Positions 24,601-35,738 of a stretch of DNA of 64,000 nucleotides are shown here, one piece after another. Numbering within the stretch: the stretch's first letter is position 1; each line of letters starts with the position of its first letter. Under the pieces are notes generated by a model that was given only the letters and a program-made list of their open reading frames with translations, was not told the origin of the DNA and did not search any database. The position numbers were made by a program, and so were the translations under genes. The DNA lies in contig CM050447.1 of NCBI GenBank assembly GCA_027563935.2, forward strand, positions 13,546,501-13,610,500, read 5' to 3'. This DNA comes from Costus lasius. Its lineage: Eukaryota > Streptophyta > Magnoliopsida > Zingiberales > Costaceae.

Positions 24601-25845
24601 ATACTTAAACACATTGCATATTAAATACTGCTTGTAAGTTAATAGAAATAATTGTGCTCAATTTATTTTTATAATATGAATTTTTTTTAGTAAAACTATT
24701 TTATGCCGGTGTCAAGATCTTGCCCTTTTATGCTTTGATCTTATGCTCCAATCATGTAGAGCCCCCATTGTATCTAAGATAAGAGCTAGATTTTAACAAT
24801 CTGAGTATATACACACTCGTTATGGACCTTTGCAAGGCATCGTCCACCACTTAATACCCTAACAACCAAGTACAGTTCTGAGAAAGAATTCTTTGTCTTT
24901 TAGATTAGGGAATAATCAATCTGTTGGATCAGGAAGTAGCCAATCCTGAAGCTCCAATTTAAGAAATATGGTGTAGCTACAGCTGGACTAAATTTATGCT
25001 GGAGGTCTAGATGCCCTTAAAACATATAAATTTGATATCTCTGACCTTGGACACCGGAAACAGATAGGTGAACTAAATGTATGCTCCGGTGTTTGAAAGC
25101 ATTTGTTAATAAATGATCATGAGTAGATAACAACAAGAAAAGTATTTTTGGTTATGGACCTTTCTATTGCGAAGACGCATTCCCACAATTTGATTTATTG
25201 ACATAAATTTAAACTGATTTATCTGAGTAATTTTCTTATTTTAGTTTCTGAACTATGCGAATCAGCTGTAATACTTTCAATTAGTGGCATAGGCGCGGAT
25301 TTTAGATTGCACGTGTCGAGGTAAAAAATTCTCTAACAAATTCCTTTTTTGGATAATACAGATTTTTTCTGAACTTGAATATTAATTGATTTGTTTGAGT
25401 TGCTTGAATTGCCTTAGGACTATCTTAGGTGAAAGATTAAGATATTTAAAAGGGTATATTTGCAACATTAAATTTTATCTTAAAATGGATAAATATAATT
25501 GATCAACAAATATATGAAAATGAAAGCCTATATAAGGGACGATGTTCATGTTTAAATTCTTTTCTCTCTTATCTTTTGTTTGTGATTTGTTTAGCTATTG
25601 TTCGTGCAAGAATGGCATAGCTATCTGTTTGATGTGCTTTTGTTGGTAATTTGGTATGATTCAAGTTTGCACACCATTTACTTATCTACTCTTTTTTGCA
25701 AATTCTAATCAGTTTGTTCAATTTCACAAATTCTTCCTGGTAAATTAATGTAATAACCATAATGACAAAGATATATTGGTTTAGGCAAGGTGATGCAAGA
25801 GGATCTAAAGAGGGTGAAAATCTAGCAAAAAAATACAACCACAAT
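21631..25845. other. Long gene-free AT-rich stretch
   Basis: No homology-bearing frame, RNA gene or well-defined element is visible. Phrases near 23100-23190 (GGTTCAAACCAGTACTAG, AAACCGGTTCAATCTCGG) look like the palindromic edges of old non-autonomous elements, but no matching partner end could be fixed. Confidence 0.4.
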
Positions 25846-25849
25846 TTTT

Positions 25850-26260
25850 TAGCCGAGACGGTCATGGCCGTGAAGAGGAACATGGGTAGGCTGTGATCTC
25901 GGCGAAAAACGTGAGTTTCGGACATGAACAAAGACACGGCCGTGTGTCAAGACATAGGTAGGCCGTGTTCTCCTTGGTAGATTTCGGCGTAGAAGATCAC
26001 GATCGTGAAGAAGAACATGAGCAGGTCATGTTCTCCTATGCAAATATGAAAAAACTGGTGATTTCGGACGCGAACGAAGTCACTGGTGTGAACAAGAATA
26101 TAGGCAGGCCGTGTTCTCCTCGGTAACCCTAGAATCAGCAAAACGACTGTGAAGACAAACACGGGCAAACTCTGTTCTTCTCTGAAGCTCTAGAATCACC
26201 CCGACGACCCCGTTGCAACATAGACTTTCCTCCGAATCATGTTTTCCTGCCCCTAAGGAG
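25850..26260. repeat. Degenerate tandem array, about five units of 65-80 bp
   Basis: The pattern of a GTGAAGA-like word, then AACATGGGTAGG or a variant, then TGTTCTCCT or a variant recurs about every 65-80 bases (near 25870, 25940, 26010, 26090 and 26150). Longer units (with ATTTCGGAC plus GCGAACGA) and shorter ones roughly alternate. The array directly precedes LTR-like DNA, so it may belong to the same retroelement. Frames on the minus strand follow the repeat and are not genes. Confidence 0.65.
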
Positions 26261-26479
26261 TTCAAAGGGGCTCGATACAACCACAATCCGGCGATCTCAA
26301 CGCACAAGTCAACTGCCGAATCGGTATATGGGTGTTATTAGCCTATTATCAGTTCAATCAGAGGTACTTCAGCCCATGTGCCTCACTCCCCGACAACTAG
26401 AAGGCCCTGTCCAAGATCGTTATCACAACCGACCAACACGGCCCAAGAATAAGCTATCACGGTGATGTACCAGCCCATG

Positions 26480-27130
26480 ATCAACAAATTCTGTTGTTTT
26501 GTCGCCGCTTGCTCGGGCTTGTCCCATGTTTCAGCTTCAGAAGGTTCCTTTTGCTTTAGTTGGTAGACATAGCAGATGGTAGTTTTGTGCAGCAGCTTGA
26601 CTGTTTTTTGGCTGTTAGAGTAGGTAGGATTTGTAGCATTTCTGTTTCGTTTTATTCCCTGTTGTCTTATTCCCTCCCTTAACTTATAAAAGGGAGATGG
26701 AGCTAGTGTTTTCGGTAGCTCTCTTGTGTGATAGAAGCTCAATAGCGTGTGCAGTGTAAGAGCAAGGTGTGTGATCCTTGACTCAGTAGTTTGCTGTGGG
26801 TTAGAGTGTGGGGCAAGGTGTTTGATCCTTGGCTTGGTATCGATTCCTCGCCTATCGGTTGTAATCGTTATCGCTTTTCAGGAAATATATCGCACCATTG
26901 GTGCATCAGGTTCGCTTGTTTTTAATATCCTTGCATTTGTTCTTACTTGAGTTTCCCTTATCCACGGTTATCCGTACGTCGGATGTGTGGAACGTTCCTT
27001 TATTTGTGGTGTGGTCGCAGGTGCATAGGCACGCGAGCTGAGTCACTGTTTGAGACCCGCTACCTTTGTAATCGTGCTAAGCAAAGAGGTTAGTGAGTTT
27101 ATTTCAATAGTTGGGTGCTGTTGATTTTTT
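26480..27130 (+). mobile_element. Probable LTR or LTR-like retroelement segment
   Basis: A TATAAA box at 26685-26690, in the context ACTTATAAAAGGGAG, is followed by promoter-proximal sequence and two diverged copies of GCAAGGTGTGTGATCCTTG about 60 bp apart (near 26762 and 26813). The layout resembles the U3/R part of a plant LTR. No matching second LTR, primer-binding site or pol sequence is visible, so this is a solo or fragmentary LTR at best. Confidence 0.4.
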
Positions 27131-27866
27131 TCTTCTTTTGTGTTGCCTGGAAATGTATTCATCACTGTCTTTCCTGCTGCTTACTTTCCGAAGTGTTTTA
27201 ACTTCTCTGGTCTCCAGACCCTCCTCTTCGATTTTTTACGCATCGTCTCATCCACCCTAGAGTATTGAACTAAGAATGAACCCCCCTATAGCCGCTGCAT
27301 CAGAAGGCCGAGCCTTATCCAAGTTGTGAACAAGCTATTTGTATATCTTATTTATGCTATCTCTTGATTTTATATAGAGAAAACCTTGCCTTATTATTAC
27401 TTGATTCAGTATACTTGACATTGATGGCCATTTATTTCTGTGATTATTTCTTGCTACATGCAGAAAAACATAAAACAATGATAATGCTCATTTATTTTTC
27501 CATGATTTGACTCCATCATTCAAAAATGTGAGATGAAGGTAATTTGGAGTTGGTGATGGTAGAACTATTTTCTTTCATGATCTTGTTATTTTGTTTGACA
27601 ACTTAAATACCTTATTTCGGTTGAGAGTTCATTCATCTGAATTGAAGGGAAATATTGATTGATACAGATGTAAATATCGGTGGCACATTTTCTTCATTCA
27701 AATAGGCATGTAGCTACTTCAGATTTCTCCGACCATTTTAGAATATACTCGCATGAAATATATGAACGTTTTCTTGCTAGTCTTAGATGAGTCAATTTAT
27801 GTTTGTTTAATCCTTCTCTGTTTGATGGTGTTTAGTTGACCATGGATCTCATATTTTCAGTATAAA

Positions 27867-28095
27867 CTAATTGTTGAGCTTCTTTCATGTTGGATACATT
27901 TGAAGTTGTCAACGTTGTTGTTAGGGGTTGGCTCCCATGAATATCTGTCATACTCAACGTCCAGGTGTAATTCAAAATATCCTAATTGTTGTGCTTTTTT
28001 TCATGTTAGATAAATTCAAAATTAGCTTTTTTTGTTAGGGGTTGGCTTCCATGAAAGTCAGCCCTACTCAACCTCCAGAAGTCAGTCAAATATCT
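27867..28095. repeat. 115-bp tandem duplication
   Basis: Two adjacent diverged units start with CTAATTGTTG at 27867 and 27982. Both contain a TTTCATGTT(G/A)GATA motif, the perfect word GTTAGGGGTTGGCT, and then CTACTCAAC or CATACTCAAC. The copies differ at many sites, so the duplication is old. Confidence 0.8.
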
Positions 28096-28469
28096 ATGTT
28101 CTCATTCCCTTATGAATTGGCTAAATGATGTTTGGAATGGAAAGTTTACCACTAGATGCACAAAGTTCATGTGGATAATTTGGTTATTCATATGCTTGTC
28201 CTAATGCCAAACTCTCAAAAAGGATATTAGGAAGCTTAGTTCCGCTTGGAGGAGTATATCAATTTTCTAAGTATTGAACCTTGAATAAATTGGATAAGTA
28301 CTTGCTTTAGCCTAAGGAAAATTGAGATAGATTGGTAGGCTAGAATTCTGATTTTTCTAGTATGTTTCACTGAAGTTTTTATCTATGGGGATTTGTTAGG
28401 GAAGTCATTCAAAGATAATTTAGTACCCATGGACTTGCTCAATATTATGCATTGAAGTTAACGGATTAA

Positions 28470-29595
28470 GAAGCTAGTTTTTTGTGTATAAAGCTTTTCT
28501 GCATGGGTAGCACTCTTGACACATGCATAAACTTTGCAGGCTTCTCTTTAACTTGATCGTTATTAGGTGTTGTAGCTCAACGTTGATTTAATTATTGAGG
28601 CATCAGTAGAGGAAGAAGTTAGAAGCCTAGTTAAGCTAAGACTCTTAGCCTGTAGCAATTAGAGATGTTTGGGTAGCTGTTGTTGCTATTATTTAGTTAA
28701 TTTTGTTTTGATTTTTAAAATTTATAGTTATCTTACAGAAAAAATAACACAAAAATAAATAATAATAACAGAAGTGATATATACGTTACAAGTAAAAAGT
28801 GTAAACTGTTTAATTTTATGACCCCAATCTGATTAGAAAGCCTATCACTTTACCATCTAATACATGAAAACAATAATCAAATCTCTTAGATAAACCACAC
28901 ATGAGAAAGAACATAACAGTGATGCTTCAAAATCAAAATTAAACAACATGCTGTGGCAGATAGATAACTTATGACCTCCTACGTGTCCAATACATTACTC
29001 TCTTCTTAGTATACAGCACTAAAATCAACTTAAGTAAGCACGATTTGATGCACAAAATTATACATCATCTTTGATCTACATGATTTATAACAATGTACAT
29101 GCTGGCAGAGCTATTTATCTAGCAAAACTAGTGAACCTGTTAGCGAGAGCGTGAGCTGTAGGTAGAGTGATGAGGTGTTAGTGGAGTAGTGAAGCGACGA
29201 AAGGGGAAAGCTTCTGTGGGAGAAGGAGAAGAGGGAAAGGGTAAGCCGGGAGAAATACGAAAGGGGAAAGCTCAGTTGTCTAGGTGGTCTGCTTGACGAG
29301 GCGGAGTTTATGTATAAAAATTGTAGTGCGTAATGCTATAGTCTATCGGGGATAACCCTATAGTGCTGTTGTTGGCACTATACAAACACTTATACAGTGT
29401 CTTCTTCTGCCGCTCTTAATGGCGTTGCAGGAACCTACACAGGGCCAAACACTCTAAGTGATTGCCTATGCCCTAAAAAATAATGGATGTACGAAAGATT
29501 GAAAGTTTAAGGCAAGCATTAAAGCATTATGTTTTCTTTTTTTTTTTTTGGGTAAAATTATGGCTTAACCAATTTTTGAGAAGTTCTAGACACAC
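28470..29595. repeat. Copy of a dispersed repeat also found at 39.5-39.75 kb
   Basis: Positions about 28490-28640 (CTTGACACATGCATAAACTTTGC, TTAACTTGATCGTTATTAGG, ATTGAGGCATC, GAAGCCTAGTTA) match 39505-39625. Positions 29545-29590 (GGTAAAATTATGG, then TTGAGAAGTTCTAGACA) match 39702-39740. About 900 bases separate the two blocks here but only about 80 there, so something has inserted at about 28650-29460. That interval has a GTTTGG-type word near each edge and a GA-rich patch at 29210-29270. Confidence 0.55.
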
Positions 29596-30140
29596 TGTGA
29601 TGATGTATACACACTCACTTAGATGAGACCTAGAATAGAAGAGGGTCTATCAGAGGAGATAGAAACAAAAACTCATATATTGTGTTAGTATGTGTATGTA
29701 GTTTGTTCACTAAGCAGTGAGTCTCGTTGCATGGTGTCATTCTTGGGTTAGGCTCGCGGATATGTGGAGCGCATAGCGCAACATGGTGCATAGGTGGTGC
29801 AGAGTTAAAAGACACTAGTCTCAACACATGGGGGCATGCGGGGGATCGACACCAAGCGCGGGAGTATGTGCACATGACGTGGAGCATGAGTGCATGAGGA
29901 GCACACACACTAGAGGGGTACATGCAGAAGACCCAAGGCGCCACTGAGGGAGCGGGCATAGCTCGAACCTCAGACCCTGGGGGAAATGCCAAAGACCTGT
30001 ATGTGAGTGGGGACTGACCCAGCATGCGAGCAGTGCTAACAATGGAGGAGGCGCTTACTTGATGGACCTCCAGCTACATCACTTCACTTGGGCGCACATT
30101 CATGAAACCAAGTCATGGGCGGTTGACATTAGTGAGATAT
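29596..30140 (+). mobile_element. LTR-like copy, 5' side of deleted gypsy element
   Basis: It aligns in the same orientation with 31540-32150 over nearly its whole length (ATATTGTGTTAG, AGTGAGTCTCG, GGTGTCAT, TTGGGTTAGGCTCG, GTGCCAAAGACCTGTATGTG in slightly varied form, GGTTGACATTAGTG). Its outer end, homologous to 31474-31540, is missing and is replaced by the 28.5-29.6 kb repeat. Integrase sequence begins about 100 bp after its inner end, so most of the internal region (gag, protease, reverse transcriptase) is deleted. Confidence 0.6.
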
Positions 30141-30239
30141 GCATAAAGTTGCAAGAAAAAGAGATGCAGGTCTTTTCAACTTTTACCTATACCAAAAAGA
30201 CGGGATGCTACTGTTTGTTACTCATTTTCTAGAAGTTGA

Positions 30240-31110
30240 TGGCATGAATTTAGTTTTTGTTGTTGTGGATAGATTTTAAATATGTTGTATTTATTGCTAC
30301 ACCTAAAGTTTGTTTCTATTTCAAGTTATTAAGCACTTTGGTATGTCTATGGATATCATTAGTGATAGAGATTCCATATTTATAGGGAGATTCTCATCTT
30401 CTTTATTTAAGAAACCGAGGACTGATTTGAAGTTGTTTAAAGCCCACTATCCGCAAATAGATGGTTAAGTAGAAAGAATCAATGCAGTGTAGAAGGAATA
30501 TCTTAGACATTTTGTCTCTGCCTCCCATAGAAATTGGGTAACATTTTAAGGTACTGCTCAGTTTGCTTACAATTTATAGAAGTATTCTTATAAAAGTCTT
30601 CTGCTATAGGTAAAAGCCCATTTTAGCTTATTTTTGGTATCAACCATTGATACTTGTGGATGCACTGAGGCAGGGCGCAAGTAGTTCTTGCCAGGCAGCC
30701 AATAGATTTGTTCAGGACAGGACTGAGTTATGGAGTGAAGCTCAGGACAATCTAAGGAAGGGAATTAGACGAATGAAAAAGTGTGCCAACCAGATGCATC
30801 AAGTTGAGTATAATGTGGGTGATTTAGTCCGGTTGAAGTTAACTCCACATATGTGGAAAAAGATTTCATTTAAAATTTCCTATCGATTTCATTTCAAGGT
30901 ATGAAGGTGCTTCTGAAGTGGTTAAAAGGATAGGTACAGTTGCTTACAAATTGAAATTGCCTGATAGATTAAAACTTCATCCTATTTTTCATGTGAGTTT
31001 GTTGAAGATGATAGGTAGAAATGTAGGAAGAGAGCAAAGGCAAAAGGTTCGGCCCCAAGGAAGAAAGGAGTTTGGTAAGAGAGTTCATGCAATTAAAGAT
31101 CATAAGTGAT
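30240..31110 (+). pseudogene. Ty3/gypsy retrotransposon integrase remnant
   Basis: The conceptual translation with stops gives an integrase core: FVVVDRF, VIKHFGM, DIISDRDS (catalytic aspartate region), then HYPQIDG, a stop, VERIN (catalytic glutamate region), and EYLRHFVSASHRNWV. The C-terminal part is in two open pieces. One, at 30647-30904, has the VGDLVRLKLTPH motif typical of gypsy integrase tails. The other, at 30918-31109, has RIGTVAYKLKLP followed by LHPIFHVSLLK. Stops at the RF and DG positions and frame changes make it non-functional. Gag, protease and reverse transcriptase are absent. Confidence 0.88.
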
Positions 31111-31470
31111 AGGTAGCAATGTAAGAAATCAAAGAATAGAATTTTTATGAGGATTTTGCTTGTGAGAAAGTAGTTGATTTGTGGTAGTTTCAAGATGAGA
31201 TTGATGCTTACTTATAGAGATGGTCATTGAGGGCAATGATTGACTTAGGTGGGGGAGGGGATCGGCCCCAAGGAAGAAAGGAGTTTGGTAAGAGGGTTCA
31301 TTCAATTAAAGATCACAGGGTGATTGGTAGCAATGTAAGAAATCAAAGAACAAAATTTCTAAGAGAGGATTTTGCTTGGAAGAAAGAAGTTGATTTGTGG
31401 TAGTTTCAGGATGAGATTGATACTTATAGACATGGTCATTGAGGGCGATGACTGACTCGGGTGGGAGAGA
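31050..31470 (+). repeat. Tandem duplication of about 210 bp after the integrase
   Basis: CGGCCCCAAGGAAGAAAGGA occurs near 31051 and again near 31262. Each is followed by GTTTGGTAAGAG, AATTAAAGATCA, CAATGTAAGAAATCAAAGAA, TTGATTTGTGGTAGTTTCA and GGTCATTGAGGGC. The second copy ends just before the TGTGACGACCC start of the 3' LTR-like segment. The copies differ at scattered sites. Confidence 0.85.
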
Positions 31471-31473
31471 TTT

Positions 31474-32150
31474 GTGACGACCCAGGAACGCGGGGTGCGT
31501 TCTCCTCTTTCTATTTAGTCATAGAGGTTATGATGAGGGCATGTACACCCTCACTTGAATGGTCGATGCCCTCATCGACACAAAACATCCTTGTAGCTGG
31601 CCTTCGATGTTGAAGCTTCATGAACACCCTCACTTAGGTGAGGCTTTGTAGTAGAAGGGGGCTTATCAAAGGAGATATGAACAAAAACTAATATATTGTG
31701 TTAGAATGTGTATGCAGGTTATCCACTGAGGAACAGTGAGTCTCGGCATATGGTGTCATCTTTGGGTTAGGCTCGGGCGTATGTAGAGCATAGTGCAACA
31801 CGGTGCACAGCCAAAGACATTGTCTCAGCTCATGGGAGCATGCATGCAGGGGATCAATAGAGGTTGCACGGGAGCATGTGCACTAGGCGAGGAGCATGAG
31901 TGCTCGAGGAGTGCGCACAGACCAGTGAGGTACATGCAAAAGACCTAGGGCGCCACTAAGGGAGCGGGCTGGGCTTGAACCTTAGACCTCGGGGGAAGTG
32001 CCAAAGACCTGTATGTGAGTGGAGAGCGACCCAGCGTGTGAGCAATGCTGATAATGGAGGAGACACATACTTGATGGACCTCTAGCTACATCACTTAGGC
32101 GTACATTCGTGCAATCTCCATGTCATGGGTGGTTGACATTAGTGGCGCAT
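31474..32150 (+). mobile_element. LTR-like copy, 3' side of deleted gypsy element
   Basis: It starts TGTGACGACCC at about 31471-31474, right after the polypurine-like GGTGGGAGAGAT, as expected at the 3' end of a gypsy element. It matches 29596-30140 in direct orientation and 1-470 in inverted orientation. Its inner 31495-31625 part also matches the outer end of the inverted copy. The far boundary is set only by loss of similarity near ATTAGTGGCGC at 32140-32150. Confidence 0.6.
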
Positions 32151-32700
32151 GCAACATTTCAAAGATTGGAAAAGTTGCACAAGTGGAGGGGAATTCTATT
32201 CAGCCTTCTTGCCTTGGACGAGAGCACCACCTAGAGCGACTTCATCTTACCCGAAGATGATGAGATTTGACCTTTCTGTCCATCATCCTCTTGGGCAAGA
32301 CAGAAGAGAACGACAACTGTTTGGAGATTTGCGCAGCCACTATGAGGAGGATCACTCATAGGACACTGACGATTATTCCGGTGATGGTTAAGGAGGTTAC
32401 AATGATCTTTTTTGGTAAAATTCTGTATATTATATTGTCTTGTTATTGTATAGAATTTGAGTGATTTGAAGTGTTGATGTGTAGCCATATTTGAGAGGTT
32501 GTGTATCAACGAATTTTATATAAGTTGTTGGTATTTTCCTTTTAACTTGATGTGTTAATGGTGATGTTGGATTTTCATCACGTATCGTATTTCTATAAGT
32601 GCACTTCATCATGTTGTTGTGATTTTCAGATTGAGATAGTATTTTGGTATTTTTAAAGCATTCTAGAGATATCCATCTTCCTTTTAAGCAAAGGGTGCAA
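32151..32700. other. Intergenic segment, nothing recognised
   Basis: Overlapping open frames on both strands at 32149-32711 show no recognisable domain. No element boundaries are visible. Confidence 0.35.
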
Positions 32701-33410
32701 GCACCCATCATCTTCTACCTTTGGTACTATCTTGCTCGCACCCTAGCGTTGGGGACGAGTGTGGTGTTTGGGGGTGATAGCGATCCGCATGTGCACGGAT
32801 TTATTGAAGTAATAAAAAGATTATCGTTCCCAACGAGGATCTAGCGGTCAAGTACCGATTACACGATTGATTTATATCTAGACGATTCAAAGTGTAGTTT
32901 TTTGTTTTAAAAACTTCTAATGCATGAAAAGAAAAAAGATGGTTTTAGGGTTTTGACTAAAAAATCAATTCAGATAAAATCAGGACTCAGGGTTTCACCA
33001 CATTGACGATTATGAATTTAATAAGAATAAATCTTTGATCAGAAAATTATAGTTTTGAAAGGGATTTTTCCTAAGGTACAGATTACCTCCTCTCGAAGCG
33101 TAATCCGGTATCTATTTATATTAATTCCCTACTCTCGTGCAAAACAGGGCCGTGAAAATCGAAATCTCTACCCTTTTCGCTCCAAATTTGACGTGTAAGC
33201 TCGTAGTTTCCTCGAGAATTGTATTATGGCTTTAAATCTCCCAAAATCCATCATTTTTGCGTCATTTTACCTACATTTTCATAAAAACTAAGAAAAATGA
33301 AGATTCTGTGCAAAGTGAAATATAAACATTAAAATTACATAAAATCATTCAAGTAAACCCAAAATATGATCTCAAATATAAACAAAAACATGGTGTAAAT
33401 GCAACGCATC
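32700..33410. mobile_element. Retroelement-like repeat segment
   Basis: The segment contains GTGCACGGATTTATTGAAG, then AATAAAAAGATTATCGTTCCC and GAGGATCTAGCGG, and ends AAACATGGTGTAAATGCAACGCATCA. Sequences of this type are familiar to me from high-copy plant retroelement LTR or leader regions, but no coding part or second copy is present here, so the class is uncertain. Confidence 0.35.
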
Positions 33411-33615
33411 AGGGGGCAACGTGGGGGCTGAGTTCATAGCAAAGAAATTTACATAAAGGGGGCGCGGGTGTTTACACAAGAAATTTACATAGGTGCACAT
33501 TTTGTAGTTCGGGGGTTTACACATTGCATGATTGGGGGTTACACATTCTATACTCGGGGTTACACATTGTGCACTCAGGGGTGTATTCGGGGATTTACAC
33601 AATTTACATATTCCG
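33410..33615 (+). repeat. Degenerate short tandem repeat (GGGGTTTACACATT type)
   Basis: The words GGGGGTTTACACATTG, GGGGGTTACACATTC, GGGGTTACACATTGTG and GGGGATTTACACAA recur at roughly 25-30 base steps from about 33510 to 33605. Looser versions (GTGTTTACACAAGAAATTTACAT) start at 33470. The unit is G-rich on this strand. Confidence 0.7.
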
Positions 33616-33639
33616 TGGTGCGTTGTGGTAAGTCGGAGG

Positions 33640-34640
33640 CTAGCTGGTCGAGGACTCTTCCTGTGACGCGCTATTTTACCCTCTGCTCTGTGTCAGCACT
33701 GACCCTCGGATTACGTGCCAAAATTTATGCCGAAATTTGAAATCGCCCGCTCGCCTATTTGTCGTTTTGCCAAGTCAAATCCGATTTGCTCTACCTCGAA
33801 CCGAATGCCAAGCAACATTCGTCTTCGTCGTAAGCCTCACACGAGTGCAGCGATGTTCGCTGTTGTTGCCAGAGAAGGAAGAGACCGCGGAAAGTTTGGT
33901 GTGCAGCAGGGGAAAGGACCTTGCCTCCTCCCTCAGCTCTCGTCGCAGCCGGAAGTGCCACCTGCTGGTCGTCGTCACCGACGATGGTGAAGGAAGAAGA
34001 ATTGCTAAACGAAACAGAGGGAGACAGGGGAAAGCTCAGATAGGGGAAAAACTTCACCTTATTCCTCTCAAAAGTTACAAAACACTCCTTTCGCTGTCTC
34101 TCTCTTGTTGGCGGCAACTCTTGCTACCAACCACAGCCTCTCTCTCTCTATAGTATCCACTCACTCTCGAGACCTCGCCTCTGGATCTCTCTCAGATTCT
34201 GCTCCCCCTATCTCGCTTCCTCGCAGGCTTTCTTGTAGGGAATAGGCGTCGCCTGCCTCATGCGCTGAAAGCTTCGACCTCATCCTTCTCCTTCCCAAAT
34301 CGAGCACGCTCGCCCGATTCTTCAGCTTTGAAGGCTTTGTTCGATTTGCCGGATTCGTTGACGCCATCTGTTGCATTCGCGGGCGCTCTACCTCCGCTTT
34401 AGATGGTCGCCTCTCGCGTTCGAAGGTCCCACATCGCCCGCTGAAGAAGCTGACTCTCACGTCAGCGTCCAAAGAGATCGCTGAAGACTTCGCCCGTGCC
34501 CTTCCTTCCAAATCGAGTGTGCTGAAGGAGTTGTCTTTGCTGTTGAATTCGCACATATCGGCTGTCGTCGGCTTTGCCCACGATCCTCGTCGGAATCAGT
34601 CGCCGCATCCACTGCTTCGTCGATGTCTCTGCAAAGCTCT
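33640..34640. other. GC-rich unidentified segment (possible captured gene pieces)
   Basis: GC content is well above the surroundings, and open frames occur on both strands (up to 138 residues). None has a domain I recognise. A plus-strand frame around 34440-34640 reads fairly smoothly (KKLTLTSASKEIAEDFARAL, then SVLKELSLLLNSHISAVVGF) and is interrupted by the hAT insertion at 34649. It may be a decayed gene or host fragments carried by a transposon. The function is unknown. Confidence 0.35.
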
Positions 34641-34648
34641 CCAAAGAC

Positions 34649-35730
34649 CAGGGATGGCATCGGGTCGGGGCTGGGGCGGGGAGTCCCAACCCCAACCCCG
34701 AACCCAAACCCGAAACCGACCCCGACTCGGCCGGGTTTGAGAAAACTAATCCCAAACCTAACCTCGCCGGGGATCGGGTACCCGCGGGGAAAACCCGACC
34801 CCATTAGGGAATTGGGTATCCGTAAAAAAACCCAACCCCGTGGGGAAAAAACCCGACCTATCTCAAATTAAATATTATAATTTACATTACAATATATTAA
34901 TCAACTTAATAAAAACAATCAATATTTAACAAAATAAATAATACCTCATATTAAGTGTTAGGCCGGCCCGATTTTGACCAGTGGGGTGTTGACTGGGTCA
35001 AAATTGACCCAAAATCAATTTAGGGCTCACGGAGCAGCGATGCCTCGTCGATGCTTTGATCGCGTGGTAGGCAGCAACTGGCGGTGCCATCGGCCGGCGA
35101 GGTGGCATCCGCGTGGCGCTTGCTGGTTGGCGATGAAGGGCGGTGGAGCCGTTCGGCTTCCAAAAATTCGCTAGCACGCGAGGCGGAAGGGGAGAGAGCA
35201 GCAGAGCATGAGAGGTAGTCGGGACGGGTGAGGAGCTCTGGCTGGCGATGAGTGGCGATGGGTGGGCGGCGGGCGACTAGTAATCGACAAGCGGCGATGG
35301 GCAGGCAAGGAGCGACAACGGGCGGCGAGCAGAGTGGGGTTGTGTGCGAGCGGTCGGAGAGGAGAGGAAAAGGAGGGGAGGGGTAGCGAGGATGGGAAGA
35401 GATAGCAACGACTGGGAAGGGTGGGGAAGAGAAAGGGAAAGGAGAGGAGGATGGGGGAGGGAGGTAGCGGCTGAGGGTTGGAGTGTGGTAAATTTATTTA
35501 GGGTTAGGATTATTAAAAAAAATAAAAATATTTTAATATTATTAATAGTCGGGGCGGGTTTGGGGTTGGGGTCGGGGTCAGGGCGGGTAGTAGAAATCCC
35601 ATACCTGACCCCGACCCGACCAATACAAGTCGGGTTTTCCCCGAACCTGACCCGACCCCGGGTCAACTCGGGTTTTCCCCGTTGACTTCGGGTCGGGTCG
35701 GGGCGGGGATGGGTTATATTGCCATCACTA
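34649..35730. mobile_element. Non-autonomous hAT transposon with perfect 8-bp target duplication
   Basis: CCAAAGAC flanks both ends (34641-34648 and 35731-35738), the 8-bp duplication typical of hAT. The left end is CAGGGATGGCA; the right end reverse-complemented is TAGTGATGGCA. Both subterminal regions (about 34660-34860 and 35550-35710) are rich in CCCGACCC/GGGTCGGG words that can pair with each other. There is no transposase. The subterminal sequence matches the larger hAT element at about 55.2-59.18 kb (for example GGGTTTGAGAAAA and AATCCCAAACCT), so this is a deletion derivative of that family. Confidence 0.92.
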
Positions 35731-35738
35731 CCAAAGAC

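Noticed and set aside
33410..33615. CRISPR-like spacing of GGGGTTTACACATT words
   Set aside because: The units are irregular, spacers are as degenerate as repeats, and the context is a plant nuclear genome; it is an ordinary degenerate minisatellite.
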